DNA from: an uncultured Alphaproteobacteria bacterium
GTDB taxonomy: Bacteria; Pseudomonadota; Alphaproteobacteria; HIMB59
Assembly: GCA_902515765.1 (NCBI GenBank)
Contig: CABXVZ010000011.1
Coordinates: forward strand, 1 to 35,982
Direction of reading: 5' to 3'
Length of the DNA: 35,982 nt
The translations under genes and the position numbers were made by a program. Below, in pieces: positions 9,300 through 18,022 of the stretch. Every line of letters begins with the position of its first letter. Position 1 is the first letter of the stretch. The notes under the pieces are model-generated. The model made no database searches. It was given only the letters and a program-made list of their open reading frames with translations, and was not told the DNA's origin.

Positions 9300-9374
9300 G
9301 TCTCCTTCGTCTAGCGGTTAGGACATCACCCTTTCACGGTGAAGACACGGGTTCGATTCCCGTAGGAGATGCCA
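9300..9374 (+). tRNA. tRNA-Glu (anticodon UUC)
   Basis: A 75-base cloverleaf with the CCA end encoded (9372-9374). Acceptor strands 9300-9306 and 9364-9370 pair, with G1 opposite U72 as a wobble instead of the usual G-C. The anticodon arm is TCACC/GGTGA around the loop CTTTCAC, giving anticodon TTC. The T arm is CGGG-TTCGATT-CCCG, and the D arm contains the GGTTAGGA element. It lies alone between recJ and the aminotransferase. Confidence 0.96.
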
Positions 9375-9450
9375 AAAAACGTTATTGTGATTGAATTAAT
9401 TTATAAACTTGATTTTAAAAAATTTGTTATAGAAAGGATGAATATTAATA

Positions 9451-10611
9451 ATGCCAGGTAAAATTTCACTTTTTGTTCCAGGGCCTACAAATATGCCTGA
9501 TAGGGTTAGACAAGCTATGGACATATCAAACGAGGACCATCGAGCTCCAGGAATGGATAAATTTTGGCATCCGTTAATAAGAGACCTTAGAAAAGTGTTC
9601 GAAACCACATCTGGTCAACCTTTTATTTTTCCAGGAACAGGTAGTAGTGGCTGGGAAGCCGCTTTAACAAATTTATTGAATAAAGGAGATAAGGTATTAT
9701 CCGCGAGATTTGGACAATTTTCTCATTTATGGATTGAAATGTGTAAAAAACTTCACATTGATGTTGAAGTAGTAGACGTGGAATGGGGTGGAGGCACTCC
9801 TCACGATGAGTTTGAAAAAATTCTATCTGAAGATAAAAATCACGCAATTAAAGCTGTATTAGTTACACAAAATGAAACATCAACTGGAGTAACAAATGAT
9901 GTTAAAACTACAAGAGATTTGCTTAATAAACTAAACCATCCTGCTCTTCTTTTTGTTGATGGTGTTAGCTCCATTGGTTCTATCAAGTTTGAAATGGACT
10001 CTTGGGGGGTTGATGTTGCAGTATCTGGATCACAAAAAGGTTTCATGCTCCCTGCTGGCTTAGCTATCAGTTGCGTAAGTCAAAAAGGTTTAGAAATTGC
10101 CAAATCATCAAATTTGCCTAGAGCCTATTTCGACTATCATGACATGATGAATATTAATGAAACTGGATATTGGCCCTACACAAATCCTATGCCTCTTCTA
10201 AGAGGCCTAAGAGAAGCACTTGATATGATGATGGAAGAGGGATTAGATAATATATACTCTAGACATCATTTTCTAGCGCAAGCCGTTCAAAAAGCAACAC
10301 AAGCTTGGGGTTTAAATATTTGCGCTAAAGATCCATCTCTTTACTCTAATACTGTTACTGCAATTATGGTTCCAGAAGGCATTGACTCAACAGACATAGT
10401 TAAAACAGCCTACAATAAGTATAATACTTCATTTGGTGGTGGTCTGAATAAAGTTGCTGGTAAACTATTTAGAATTGGCCACTTAGGTGATCTCAATAGC
10501 ACTATGATATTAGGAGCAATATCTACTGCAGAATTAGCTATGTATGACGTTGGAATTAAATTTGAATTAGGTAGTGGTGTTGCAGCAGCCATTAAACACT
10601 TAAAGGCATAA
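9451..10611 (+). CDS. Class V aminotransferase, serine/alanine-glyoxylate type
   Basis: PLP enzyme of 386 residues in the alanine-glyoxylate / serine-glyoxylate aminotransferase group. Features: LFVPGPTNMPDRVRQAM at the N-terminus, FPGTGSSGWEAALTNLL near residue 60, the PLP-contacting FVDGVSSIGS (about 168), and the Schiff-base Lys196 in SGSQKGFMLPAGLA. SDHRA-like NEDHRAPG at 28-34 is typical of the group. A GAAAGGA ribosome site at 9432-9438 sits 12 bases before the ATG. The next gene, a ketopantoate-reductase-family enzyme, starts 2 bases after its stop, so the two probably act together. Serine plus glyoxylate giving hydroxypyruvate plus glycine is the likeliest reaction; purine catabolism (PucG) and other amino donors remain possible. 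Confidence 0.88.
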   Translation: MPGKISLFVPGPTNMPDRVRQAMDISNEDHRAPGMDKFWHPLIRDLRKVFETTSGQPFIFPGTGSSGWEAALTNLLNKGDKVLSARFGQFSHLWIEMCKKLHIDVEVVDVEWGGGTPHDEFEKILSEDKNHAIKAVLVTQNETSTGVTNDVKTTRDLLNKLNHPALLFVDGVSSIGSIKFEMDSWGVDVAVSGSQKGFMLPAGLAISCVSQKGLEIAKSSNLPRAYFDYHDMMNINETGYWPYTNPMPLLRGLREALDMMMEEGLDNIYSRHHFLAQAVQKATQAWGLNICAKDPSLYSNTVTAIMVPEGIDSTDIVKTAYNKYNTSFGGGLNKVAGKLFRIGHLGDLNSTMILGAISTAELAMYDVGIKFELGSGVAAAIKHLKA

Positions 10612-10613
10612 TT

Positions 10614-11594
10614 GTGAAAATTTGTATTTACGGCGCCGGTGCCATTGGGGGATATCTGGGAGCTAAGCTTACAGAAATTGGAGCTGATGTTACTTTAATC
10701 GCTAGAGGGCCTCATTACGAAGCTATTCGCCAGGATGGACTTCGCCTCAGAAAAGATGGAAAAGAATTAGTCGTCTACCCTAAATGTGTCAACACAGCTG
10801 AAAAAGCTGGAAAGCAAGATTATATATTTGTAACTCTTAAAGCGCATTCTGTCCCCGGTTGTCTCGATGCCTTTGAAGTCTTAATGAAAGATGATACTTC
10901 TTTTGTTTGGGGAGTTAATGGTATTCCTTGGTGGTATTTTTACAATCATCAAAACGCTGATTACAAGGATAAAAGAGTTTCTTCTGTAGATCCTGATGGA
11001 AGTCAATGGAGTCGTATTGGTCCTGAAAAAATTATTGGATGTATAGTCAATCCTGCATCTGAAGTAATTAAACCAGGTGTAATTCAGCATTTAGAGGGAG
11101 ATAAATTCCAATTGGGAGAGATAAATGGTGAAGAAACTGACCGAATTAAAAACCTTTCTAGCACTCTTGAAAAAGCAGGTTTCCAAGCTCCTATTAGACA
11201 AAACATAAAAGGAGATATTTGGTTAAAACTTTTCGGTAATTTGTCCTTAAACCCAATCAGTTCTCTTACTACTTCTACTTTAGTTAAAATATGCAGTGAT
11301 AATGAAGTAAGAAATGTAGTTAAAAATATGATGAATGAAGCTCATGCAATTTCTAAAAGCTTAGGTATTGAAAAACCTTTTGATGTAGAAAGAAGAATAG
11401 ATGCTGCAAAGGCAGTAGGAGAACATAAAACTTCAATGCTTCAGGATCTTGAAAGAGATAGGCCGATGGAAATAGATGCTCTTATTTCCTCAGTGCAGGA
11501 ATTAGGAAGAATTACTAATATTTCTACACCTACGATTGATACCGTGTTAGCCCTCGTGAAACTTAGAGCCAAAGAAGCAAAACTTTATAAATAG
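10614..11594 (+). CDS. Ketopantoate reductase (ApbA/PanE) family oxidoreductase
   Basis: NAD(P)H-dependent 2-oxoacid reductase of 326 residues starting at GTG 10614. Rossmann motif GAGAIGGYLGAKL at 7-19; catalytic-type residues Asn102 (VNGIPWW), Lys205 (KLFGNLSLNP) and Glu286 (RPMEIDAL) line up with the Asn, Lys and Glu of PanE. The NGIPWWYF signature marks a paralogous subgroup often found away from pantothenate genes, so I do not assign panE. Coupling to the aminotransferase suggests it reduces an oxoacid produced there, for instance hydroxypyruvate, but this is inference. It ends 4 bases from the convergent sucD. Confidence 0.85.
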   Translation: MKICIYGAGAIGGYLGAKLTEIGADVTLIARGPHYEAIRQDGLRLRKDGKELVVYPKCVNTAEKAGKQDYIFVTLKAHSVPGCLDAFEVLMKDDTSFVWGVNGIPWWYFYNHQNADYKDKRVSSVDPDGSQWSRIGPEKIIGCIVNPASEVIKPGVIQHLEGDKFQLGEINGEETDRIKNLSSTLEKAGFQAPIRQNIKGDIWLKLFGNLSLNPISSLTTSTLVKICSDNEVRNVVKNMMNEAHAISKSLGIEKPFDVERRIDAAKAVGEHKTSMLQDLERDRPMEIDALISSVQELGRITNISTPTIDTVLALVKLRAKEAKLYK

Positions 11595-11598
11595 TATT

Positions 11599-12471
11599 TT
11601 AATCTAAAGCTTTTTTTATTGTCTCACCAAGCTTAGCTGGTGATTTTGATATATGAACACCCGCTTCTTCGAGAGCATCAAATTTTGATTGAGCAGTTCC
11701 CTTACCTCCAGAAATAATAGCTCCAGCATGGCCCATTCTTTTTCCAGCAGGGGCACTTGCACCAGCGATAAAAGAGGTAACAGGTTTCTTTGTTTGTGCG
11801 TTTTTTATAAATTCAGCTGCTTCCTCTTCAGCAGTTCCTCCAATTTCACCAATCATAATAATACCCTCTGTTTCAGGATCTTTTAAAAAAAGATCTAAGC
11901 AATCGATAAAATTTGTTCCATTAATTGGGTCACCACCAATACCTATGCAAGTAGATTGACCTAAACCTACAGCACTTGTTTGAGCAACTGCCTCATAAGT
12001 CAAGGTACCTGATCTACTTACTACACCAATTTTTCCTTTTTTATGAATATGGCCTGGCATAATTCCAATCTTACATTCATCAGGTGTTATAATTCCTGGA
12101 CAGTTAGGTCCTATTAATCTTGATTGAGAATTTTCTAATTTCTTTTTTACTTTCATCATATCAAGAACAGGAACTCCTTCTGTAATGCACACAATCAACT
12201 CCATATTTGCATCAATCGCTTCGATAATAGCCCCAGCAGCAAATGGCGGAGGGACGTAAATTACAGTGGCTTGAGCTTCTGTATTTTCTTTAGCTTCTTT
12301 AACCGTATTGAATACAGGAAGTCCTAGGTGTTCTTGACCACCTTTTTTGGGAGTTACTCCCCCTACCATTTGGGTGCCATATTTAATTGCTTGTTCAGAG
12401 TGAAAGGTACCCTGTGATCCAGTAAATCCCTGACAAATTACTTTAGTTTCTTTATTTATTAATACTGACAT
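11599..12471 (-). CDS. sucD: Succinate-CoA ligase alpha subunit
   Basis: TCA-cycle enzyme subunit of 290 residues that binds CoA and carries the phosphohistidine. CoA-binding fold at the N-terminus ([16 protein letters not shown]), [10 protein letters not shown] near residue 121, and the active-site His248 in [17 protein letters not shown]. Full length. It follows sucC by 10 bases; its AAAGGAG ribosome site overlaps the sucC stop codon. sucAB and mdh, frequent partners in alphaproteobacteria, are not in the window. Confidence 0.97.
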   Translation of the reverse strand: MSVLINKETKVICQGFTGSQGTFHSEQAIKYGTQMVGGVTPKKGGQEHLGLPVFNTVKEAKENTEAQATVIYVPPPFAAGAIIEAIDANMELIVCITEGVPVLDMMKVKKKLENSQSRLIGPNCPGIITPDECKIGIMPGHIHKKGKIGVVSRSGTLTYEAVAQTSAVGLGQSTCIGIGGDPINGTNFIDCLDLFLKDPETEGIIMIGEIGGTAEEEAAEFIKNAQTKKPVTSFIAGASAPAGKRMGHAGAIISGGKGTAQSKFDALEEAGVHISKSPAKLGETIKKALD

Positions 12472-12481
12472 AATTGCTCCT

Positions 12482-13669
12482 TTAGCTCAAAGCTCCTACA
12501 GCTTTTTGAGCTGCGTCTTCTAAATTATCTGCAGAAATAATTGCAAGACCTGATTTGTTAAGTATATCTTTACCTAACTCAACATTTGTACCCTCTAGTC
12601 TTACAACAAGAGGTACTTTAATTGAAAGTTCTTTAGCAGCAGCAACCACACCTTCAGCAATAATATCACATTTCATAATTCCCCCAAAAATATTTACTAA
12701 TATTACTTTTACATTTTGATCTTGGAGAATAATAGAGAATGCTTTCGCTACTCTTTCTTTTGTAGCGCCACCACCAACATCTAGAAAGTTAGCAGGACTT
12801 CCACCATGTAGTTGGATTATATCCATAGTTCCCATTGCTAACCCAGCTCCATTAACCATACATCCTATACTACCATCTAATTTTATATAATTGAGTTCGT
12901 GTTTTGAGGCTTCAACTTCTGCTTCATCTTCTTCTGTTTCATCCCTCATTTCAAAAATATCTTTTTGTTTATAAAGAGCGTTATCATCGATAGAAACTTT
13001 AGCATCAAGGGCTAAAAAATTACCATCACCGTTTAAAACAAAAGGGTTAACTTCAACCAAAGAGGCATCGGACATTAAAAATGTTTTATAAATTTTTTGT
13101 ATTTGATCAGAAAAATCATCTGACTGATCATCAGATATTCCTAGACCATTAATTAGAGTTGAGAGGCTGTTCCGATCTATTTCAGGATCACCTGATATAT
13201 TTACTGTAATAATTTTCTCTGGTTCTTTTTCGGCTACTTCTTCAATTTCCATGCCTCCTTCAGTAGATACTATGATTGAAATTGAAGATGAAGAGCGATC
13301 AACTAGCATACTGAGATAATATTCTTTTTTAATATCACAACCTTCTTCAATATATAGTCTGTTTACTATTTTACCCTTAGATCCAGTTTGCTTAGTTACA
13401 AGGGTTTTTCCAAGCATTTTTTTAGCATTTTCTTTTGCCTCCTCTGGAGAAAAGCAAACTCTAACCCCACCTTTATCATCACCACTATCTAAAAATTTTC
13501 CAGCACCTCTTCCACCAGCGTGGATCTGAGACTTCACAACCATTACTTTAGTGTTGATAGATTCAACTGCAGAGTTGATATCGTCTATATTAAGAATCGG
13601 TATTCCATTTAATACTCTTACATCATTTTTTTTTAGCAAAGTTTTAGCTTGGTATTCATGTAGGTTCAT
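12482..13669 (-). CDS. sucC: Succinate-CoA ligase beta subunit
   Basis: ATP-grasp subunit (395 residues) that forms the nucleotide site of succinyl-CoA synthetase. N-terminal [32 protein letters not shown] (the alphaproteobacterial form with a short insertion), [10 protein letters not shown] for metal binding, [18 protein letters not shown], and [11 protein letters not shown] near the C-terminus. Malate-CoA ligase was considered because of the nearby glyoxylate aminotransferase, but FGGIMKCD and GCMVNGAG match SucC. Its AAGGAG site lies in the last codons of the upstream qor gene. Confidence 0.96.
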   Translation of the reverse strand: MNLHEYQAKTLLKKNDVRVLNGIPILNIDDINSAVESINTKVMVVKSQIHAGGRGAGKFLDSGDDKGGVRVCFSPEEAKENAKKMLGKTLVTKQTGSKGKIVNRLYIEEGCDIKKEYYLSMLVDRSSSSISIIVSTEGGMEIEEVAEKEPEKIITVNISGDPEIDRNSLSTLINGLGISDDQSDDFSDQIQKIYKTFLMSDASLVEVNPFVLNGDGNFLALDAKVSIDDNALYKQKDIFEMRDETEEDEAEVEASKHELNYIKLDGSIGCMVNGAGLAMGTMDIIQLHGGSPANFLDVGGGATKERVAKAFSIILQDQNVKVILVNIFGGIMKCDIIAEGVVAAAKELSIKVPLVVRLEGTNVELGKDILNKSGLAIISADNLEDAAQKAVGALS

Positions 13670-13671
13670 GA

Positions 13672-14640
13672 TTATTCTCCTTTTATATCCAAAATAATTT
13701 TTCCAATATGATTAGAGGACTCCAATAAATTGTGAGCCAAATTCACATCTTCCATTTTGAAAGTTTGATAAATTGTTGGTTTGTATTTACCTTCTTCTAT
13801 TAAAGGCCAAATATTTTTTAAAACTTGTTTAACAATTTTGCCTTTTTCTTCGGGTGTTCTTGACCTAAGAGTAGATCCAGAAATTTTTAATTGCTTAGTC
13901 ATTACATACAATAAGTTAATCTCAGACTTAATGCTTTCAAGAGCTGCTATAAAAGTAAGACGTCCTTTGAAATTTAATATCTTTAAATTCTTTTTTAAGT
14001 AAGAGCCACCAATCATATCTAAAATAATATCAAGTTTAATTTTCTTATCTCCAAAATACTTTTCAAAGTCAGTAGTTTTATAATTAATTGCATCAGTAGC
14101 TCCTAAAGCAATACATTTTTGACATTTCTCATCAGTTCCTGCAGTAACATATATGCTCTTTGTATAATTTTTTAAAATTGAAATTGCAGTTGTTCCTATA
14201 CCACTGCTACCACCGTGGATTAGTACAGTTTCATTTTCTTTGAATTGGGAAATATTAAATATATTTTCATAAACAGTTAGTATCGTTTCTGGTAAAGCGC
14301 CAGCATCAAGAAGATCTATATTAGATGGAACAGGCATTACCTGTTTTTCATCAACATTGACGAATTCTGCATATCCTCCACCTCCCAATATTGCACAAAC
14401 TTGATCTCCGATTTTAAATTTTTGAACTAAATTACCAACTTTTTCTACAGTACCTGCACACTCAAGACCTATTATTTCACTTTCACCTTTTGGAGGAGGG
14501 TAATGCCCTTTTTTTTGCAAAATATCTGCTCTATTAATACCAGCAGAAAATACTTTGATTTGTATTTGATAATCTGTTGGATTTGATATTGAAACTTCAT
14601 CTACAAAAAGTTCTTCATTTGAATAATTTATAAATTTCAA
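13672..14640 (-). CDS. Quinone oxidoreductase, PIG3-like zinc-independent MDR family
   Basis: NADPH-dependent medium-chain reductase of 322 residues. N-terminal GroES-like domain (AGINRADILQKKGHYPPPKGESEIIGLECAG), then a Rossmann domain with LIHGGSSGIGTTAISILK near residue 142, as in Qor/TP53I3. The zinc-ligand Cys/His set of alcohol dehydrogenases is absent. The start is TTG at 14640, supported by AAGGAC six bases upstream and by the family-like MKFINY beginning. First gene of a qor-sucC-sucD operon, 2 bases before sucC. Its promoter -10 lies inside one of the shared operators. Confidence 0.88.
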   Translation of the reverse strand: MKFINYSNEELFVDEVSISNPTDYQIQIKVFSAGINRADILQKKGHYPPPKGESEIIGLECAGTVEKVGNLVQKFKIGDQVCAILGGGGYAEFVNVDEKQVMPVPSNIDLLDAGALPETILTVYENIFNISQFKENETVLIHGGSSGIGTTAISILKNYTKSIYVTAGTDEKCQKCIALGATDAINYKTTDFEKYFGDKKIKLDIILDMIGGSYLKKNLKILNFKGRLTFIAALESIKSEINLLYVMTKQLKISGSTLRSRTPEEKGKIVKQVLKNIWPLIEEGKYKPTIYQTFKMEDVNLAHNLLESSNHIGKIILDIKGE

Positions 14641-14657
14641 TTATTAGTCCTTTTGTC

Positions 14658-14674
14658 TGGTATACATTATACAA
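14658..14674. promoter_or_regulatory. GntR-type operator copy 1 (qor side)
   Basis: TGGTATACATTATACAA, matching TGGTAT-N5-ATACCA with one arm degenerate. It lies 18 bases before the qor start codon and contains, on the minus strand, a perfect TATAAT (14671 to 14666), so a bound repressor would block qor-sucCD transcription. The same 13-base core is repeated at 14711-14726 (inverted) and 18712-18728. Confidence 0.65.
14666..14671 (-). promoter_or_regulatory. Candidate -10 box of the qor-sucC-sucD promoter
   Basis: Read on the minus strand this is a consensus TATAAT, 26 bases before the TTG of qor. No well-spaced -35 is evident (TTGATA at 14700-14695 leaves a 23-base spacer). Overlap with the operator suggests either repression or activator-dependent transcription. 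Confidence 0.4.
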
Positions 14675-14710
14675 ATATTAAAAACAATTCCTCTTATCAA
14701 GTCGATTAAA

Positions 14711-14726
14711 AGATAATGTATACCAA
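14711..14726. promoter_or_regulatory. GntR-type operator copy 2 (tct side)
   Basis: On the minus strand TTGGTATACATTATCT, i.e. an inverted copy of the operator at 14658-14674, with the second arm degraded. It lies 114 bases before the tctC start, in the divergent qor/tctC spacer. The two sites face each other 36 bases apart, which would allow one regulator to control both directions. Confidence 0.6.
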
Positions 14727-14742
14727 GGTTATTTTCTCATAT

Positions 14743-14759
14743 GTTTCATTTTATGAAAC
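14743..14759. repeat. Palindrome upstream of tctC, possible second operator
   Basis: GTTTCATTTTATGAAAC: two perfect 7-base arms around TTT. It differs from the TGGTAT operator and resembles the GAAAC/GTTTC palindromes bound by IclR-family regulators. No such regulator is encoded in this window. It could also be a small mRNA hairpin if transcription starts upstream. Confidence 0.4.
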
Positions 14760-14840
14760 TTTTAAATTTTTTTTTATACAATTTTTTCTAAATAGTTTAT
14801 GTTAATCATTCATAATTTTTAAACCTAGGAGGAATAAAAT

Positions 14841-15818
14841 ATGACAATTATAAAAAAACTAGCGTTAGTTGTTGTCTCACTATCACTTGTAGCAGTGAGT
14901 TCAGTATCTTCCGCTAAACCATTCAGCCCCAAGAAACCTGTTGAGCTAATCATTCCAGCTGGACAAGGTGGTGGTGCTGATGAGATCGCAAGACTTGTTC
15001 AAGGTGTTATTGAAAAAAATGACTATGCCTCCAAGCCTGTGATTCCAATTAATAAAAAAGGTGGATCAGGTGGAGAAGCTATGACTTATGTTAAGAAAAA
15101 AGCTGGTGATGAGCACACACTTATGATCACACTTAACAATGTCTTAACTACACCTACTAACCAACCTGAATTAGGAATTGATTTCTTTAATGACTTTACG
15201 CCATTAGCAAGACTTATCACTGATACATTCCTTGTATGGATTGCTACAGAAGGTAAGAACACTGCTGGCATAGATACATTTGATGATTTCATTTCTTTAG
15301 CTAAAGGAAATGGCTTAGTGATGGGTGGTACAGGAAGTATGTCTGAAGATGAATTACTTCTTGGAATGATGAGAGGTCAATTTGGATTTGATGCTAAATA
15401 TGTTCCTTACAGCGGCGGTGGAGCCGTTGCTAAAGGTCTAGTTGGTGGTGAGTCTGACTTCACATTAAATAATCCTTCAGAGCAAATGGGATTCTATCAA
15501 TCAGGTGACTCAAAAGCTTTAGTGATGATGACTCCTGAAAGAAACCCAGCATTCCCTGAGGTTCCTTCTTCATATGAACTAGGTTATCCTGATCTTGAAT
15601 ACTATATGATGAGAGCATTTATGGCTCCAGCTGGTATTGATGCAGAAGTAGAGAAGTACTACACTGGTCTTCTTCACACTGTTTATCATGATAATGAGTT
15701 CCAAACTTTCAATATTGATGACGGAAAGTTAATGAGCTGGTTAGAAGGATACGGTCTTAAGGATTTCTTAGCGATCGAATATGACAAGCACGCAGTAATT
15801 ATTGAGAACTTTCAGTAA
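14841..15818 (+). CDS. tctC: Tripartite tricarboxylate transporter substrate-binding protein
   Basis: Periplasmic binding protein (325 residues) of a TTT-family transporter, capturing a di- or tricarboxylate or related acid for TctAB. Signal peptide with a basic start and hydrophobic core, cleavage likely after SSA at 25. The mature start PKKPVELIIPAGQGGGADEIAR is the family signature (KPVxxIVPxxxGGxxD), followed by KKGGSGGEA and YVPYSGGGAVAKGLVGGESDF. A perfect AGGAGG at 14827-14832, 8 bases before the ATG, is the strongest ribosome site in the window and fits the high expression of binding proteins. First gene of tctC-tctB-tctA-gntR. The ligand cannot be read from the sequence. Confidence 0.92.
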   Translation: MTIIKKLALVVVSLSLVAVSSVSSAKPFSPKKPVELIIPAGQGGGADEIARLVQGVIEKNDYASKPVIPINKKGGSGGEAMTYVKKKAGDEHTLMITLNNVLTTPTNQPELGIDFFNDFTPLARLITDTFLVWIATEGKNTAGIDTFDDFISLAKGNGLVMGGTGSMSEDELLLGMMRGQFGFDAKYVPYSGGGAVAKGLVGGESDFTLNNPSEQMGFYQSGDSKALVMMTPERNPAFPEVPSSYELGYPDLEYYMMRAFMAPAGIDAEVEKYYTGLLHTVYHDNEFQTFNIDDGKLMSWLEGYGLKDFLAIEYDKHAVIIENFQ

Positions 15819-15844
15819 TTAGATAATTAATTAAGAGCGAGTAA

Positions 15845-16459
15845 ATGAGCATAGTAAATAAATTTACAGTTAGAAGAGCAGAAATTACTGTAGCTGTAGT
15901 TTTAGCACTGTGCTCTATCGCTCTTATGACGAAAAGTGCACAGAACAGGATTACTTGGAGTGCCGAAGAGAATATGGGGGCAGGATTTCTTCCTTTTTAC
16001 TTATCTCTTGGTATGTTGATATGCACTGTTTTAACTATTGTTAAATTCATTTTAAAAAAATCACCTCAATCAAAAGACACTTCTGCTTTTATAGATCCTG
16101 AAGCTTTTAAGTTTGTTTCAGTGACTTTAATTTCTCTTATTGTTTTAGTCTTTACAATTGGTTATTTAGGTATTTATTTTTCTTTAATTTTTTTTTTAGC
16201 TTTTTACCTTAGATATTTTAGTGAAAAAAGTATTTCATTTATTACTATATTTTCTTTAACCACACCTATCTTAACTTTCTTATTCTTTGAGTGGTTGTTA
16301 AAAATTCCTTTACCTCAAGGTATCTCCGAACCCTTGTTTTATCCTGTCTATGACTTTATGTATGGTAAGATCACAATGCCTATAAAAATGATATTTATTG
16401 TTTTAACAATATTTTTACCAACTGCTTTAGTGCTCTTAATTAATAGATTTATAAAATAA
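15845..16459 (+). CDS. tctB: Tripartite tricarboxylate transporter small membrane subunit TctB
   Basis: Inner-membrane protein of 204 residues with four main hydrophobic segments plus a C-terminal one, matching the TctB (DUF1468) profile. The segment AEENMGAGFLPFYLSLGMLI near residue 40 is the conserved loop before TM2 of the family. It lies between the binding protein and the large permease; gap 26 bases upstream, 28 downstream. Slightly longer than the usual 150-180 residues because of an extra C-terminal hydrophobic helix. Confidence 0.88.
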   Translation: MSIVNKFTVRRAEITVAVVLALCSIALMTKSAQNRITWSAEENMGAGFLPFYLSLGMLICTVLTIVKFILKKSPQSKDTSAFIDPEAFKFVSVTLISLIVLVFTIGYLGIYFSLIFFLAFYLRYFSEKSISFITIFSLTTPILTFLFFEWLLKIPLPQGISEPLFYPVYDFMYGKITMPIKMIFIVLTIFLPTALVLLINRFIK

Positions 16460-16487
16460 TTATATTGAGAGAAATTAGTTAAACTAC

Positions 16488-18014
16488 ATGGAAACCTTCG
16501 GATTATTACTAGATGGAGTCTTTACATCACTTCAGTGGTTTAATCTGGCATTATTAATATTTGGCTGCTTAATAGGCTTGTTTGTCGGTGCTATGCCTGG
16601 TCTAGGATCAGTTAATGGTGTCGCTATCCTTATTCCTATAACCTTTATAGTACCTCCCACGGCTGCTATTATTTTTTTAGCTGCAGTGTACTACGGAGCG
16701 ATGTACGGAGGCGCTATTAGTTCTGTGATGTTAGGTATACCGGGTGCATCCACGGCTGTGGCTACAGTATTTGATGGAAGACCATTAGCTGTTAAAGGAG
16801 AGGCTATGACAGCATTAACAGCAGCCGCTGTTGGTTCATTTGTTGGTGGTACTGTTTCTGTTATTTTGTTTACTCTATTTGCACCACCTCTTGCTGAAGT
16901 TGCTTTAAGGTTTAATGCTCCAGAAACATTTGCATTAATGGTAATGGCTTTTGCAACCTTTGTAGGTTTAGGTGGAGACGATATTCCAAAAACTATTTTT
17001 TCAATTTTAATTGGACTAGCTTTATCAACTATTGGTTTGGATTTGATTACAGGAAAACCAAGATTAATTTTCTTTAACATACCTGGGTTTCTCCATGGAA
17101 TTAATTTCCTTGTTCTTGCTATTGGTATTTATGGAATTGGTGAAATGCTTTGGACTCTTGAGGAAACAAAAGGAAAAGTTCAAATGTCAAAACTATCTGT
17201 AAACATGAAGGAAGTAGGAAGAGCATTTGGGGCCCTTAAAAAAACTTTAATGGCAATGAATATAGGATCCTTTTTAGGTTTTTTTGTTGGTATTCTTCCA
17301 GCAGCTGGAGCAACACCAGCATCTTTAATGTCATACGGTATAACTAAGCAGCTTTCCAAAAATTCTAAAGAATTTGGTACTGGAGTTCCTGCGGGAGTTG
17401 TTGCACCAGAGTGTGCTAATAATTCGGCCAGTACTGGAAGTATGCTGCCAATGTTAACTCTTGGTATTCCTGGTTCTCCTACAACAGCTATTCTTTTAGG
17501 AGGTATGATACTTTGGGGTTTAACACCTGGCCCACTCTTGTTTACTCAGGAACCTGAATTTGTTTGGGGTTTGATCGGAAGTCTTTACATTGCAAACTTC
17601 TTTACACTTGTTTTAAATATTGCTCTTATCCCCGCATTCTTAATGGTATTAAGGATACCTTTTGCTATTTTAGCTCCGGTAATTTTTGTTTTATGTGTTA
17701 CTGGTGGTTACGCACCAACACAAAGTCTTCATGATGTATGGCTAATGTTACTTTTTGGTTTTGGCGGTTACGTTCTAAGAAAACTTGACTATCCAGTTGC
17801 TCCTGCAGTTCTATCAATAGTGTTGGGACCTTTAGCAGAAAACGCTTTAAGACAATCTTTAATTTTATCTGATGGAAGTATGGGTATCTTCTTTGACTTT
17901 GCTTCTAAGCCAATCGCAGCAATAATTATGTACATTGCAATTGTGTTATTAATTATGCCGGCCTTTGGACCCTTATACAGAAAAATTTTTAAAAAGACTC
18001 TAAGTAAAGCCTAG
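16488..18014 (+). CDS. tctA: Tripartite tricarboxylate transporter large permease TctA
   Basis: Main permease (508 residues, usual size, about 11-12 membrane segments). Family signatures are clear: GAMPGLGSVNGVAILIP near residue 32, YYGAMYGGAISSVMLGIPG near residue 68, and the second half repeat with FFVGILPAAGATPASLMSY and ECANNSASTGSMLPMLTLGIPG. TTT systems are secondary, ion-gradient-driven transporters, so uptake would depend on the proton or sodium gradient. gntR begins 8 bases after its stop. Confidence 0.95.
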   Translation: METFGLLLDGVFTSLQWFNLALLIFGCLIGLFVGAMPGLGSVNGVAILIPITFIVPPTAAIIFLAAVYYGAMYGGAISSVMLGIPGASTAVATVFDGRPLAVKGEAMTALTAAAVGSFVGGTVSVILFTLFAPPLAEVALRFNAPETFALMVMAFATFVGLGGDDIPKTIFSILIGLALSTIGLDLITGKPRLIFFNIPGFLHGINFLVLAIGIYGIGEMLWTLEETKGKVQMSKLSVNMKEVGRAFGALKKTLMAMNIGSFLGFFVGILPAAGATPASLMSYGITKQLSKNSKEFGTGVPAGVVAPECANNSASTGSMLPMLTLGIPGSPTTAILLGGMILWGLTPGPLLFTQEPEFVWGLIGSLYIANFFTLVLNIALIPAFLMVLRIPFAILAPVIFVLCVTGGYAPTQSLHDVWLMLLFGFGGYVLRKLDYPVAPAVLSIVLGPLAENALRQSLILSDGSMGIFFDFASKPIAAIIMYIAIVLLIMPAFGPLYRKIFKKTLSKA

Positions 18015-18022
18015 AAGAATAT

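Noticed and set aside
11599-13669. sucCD considered as malate thiokinase (mtkAB) of the serine cycle
   Set aside because: The glyoxylate aminotransferase nearby suggested it, but the beta subunit has GCMVNGAG and [10 protein letters not shown] and the alphaproteobacterial SucC insertion, and no other serine-cycle genes (mcl, ppc, mtdA) are present.
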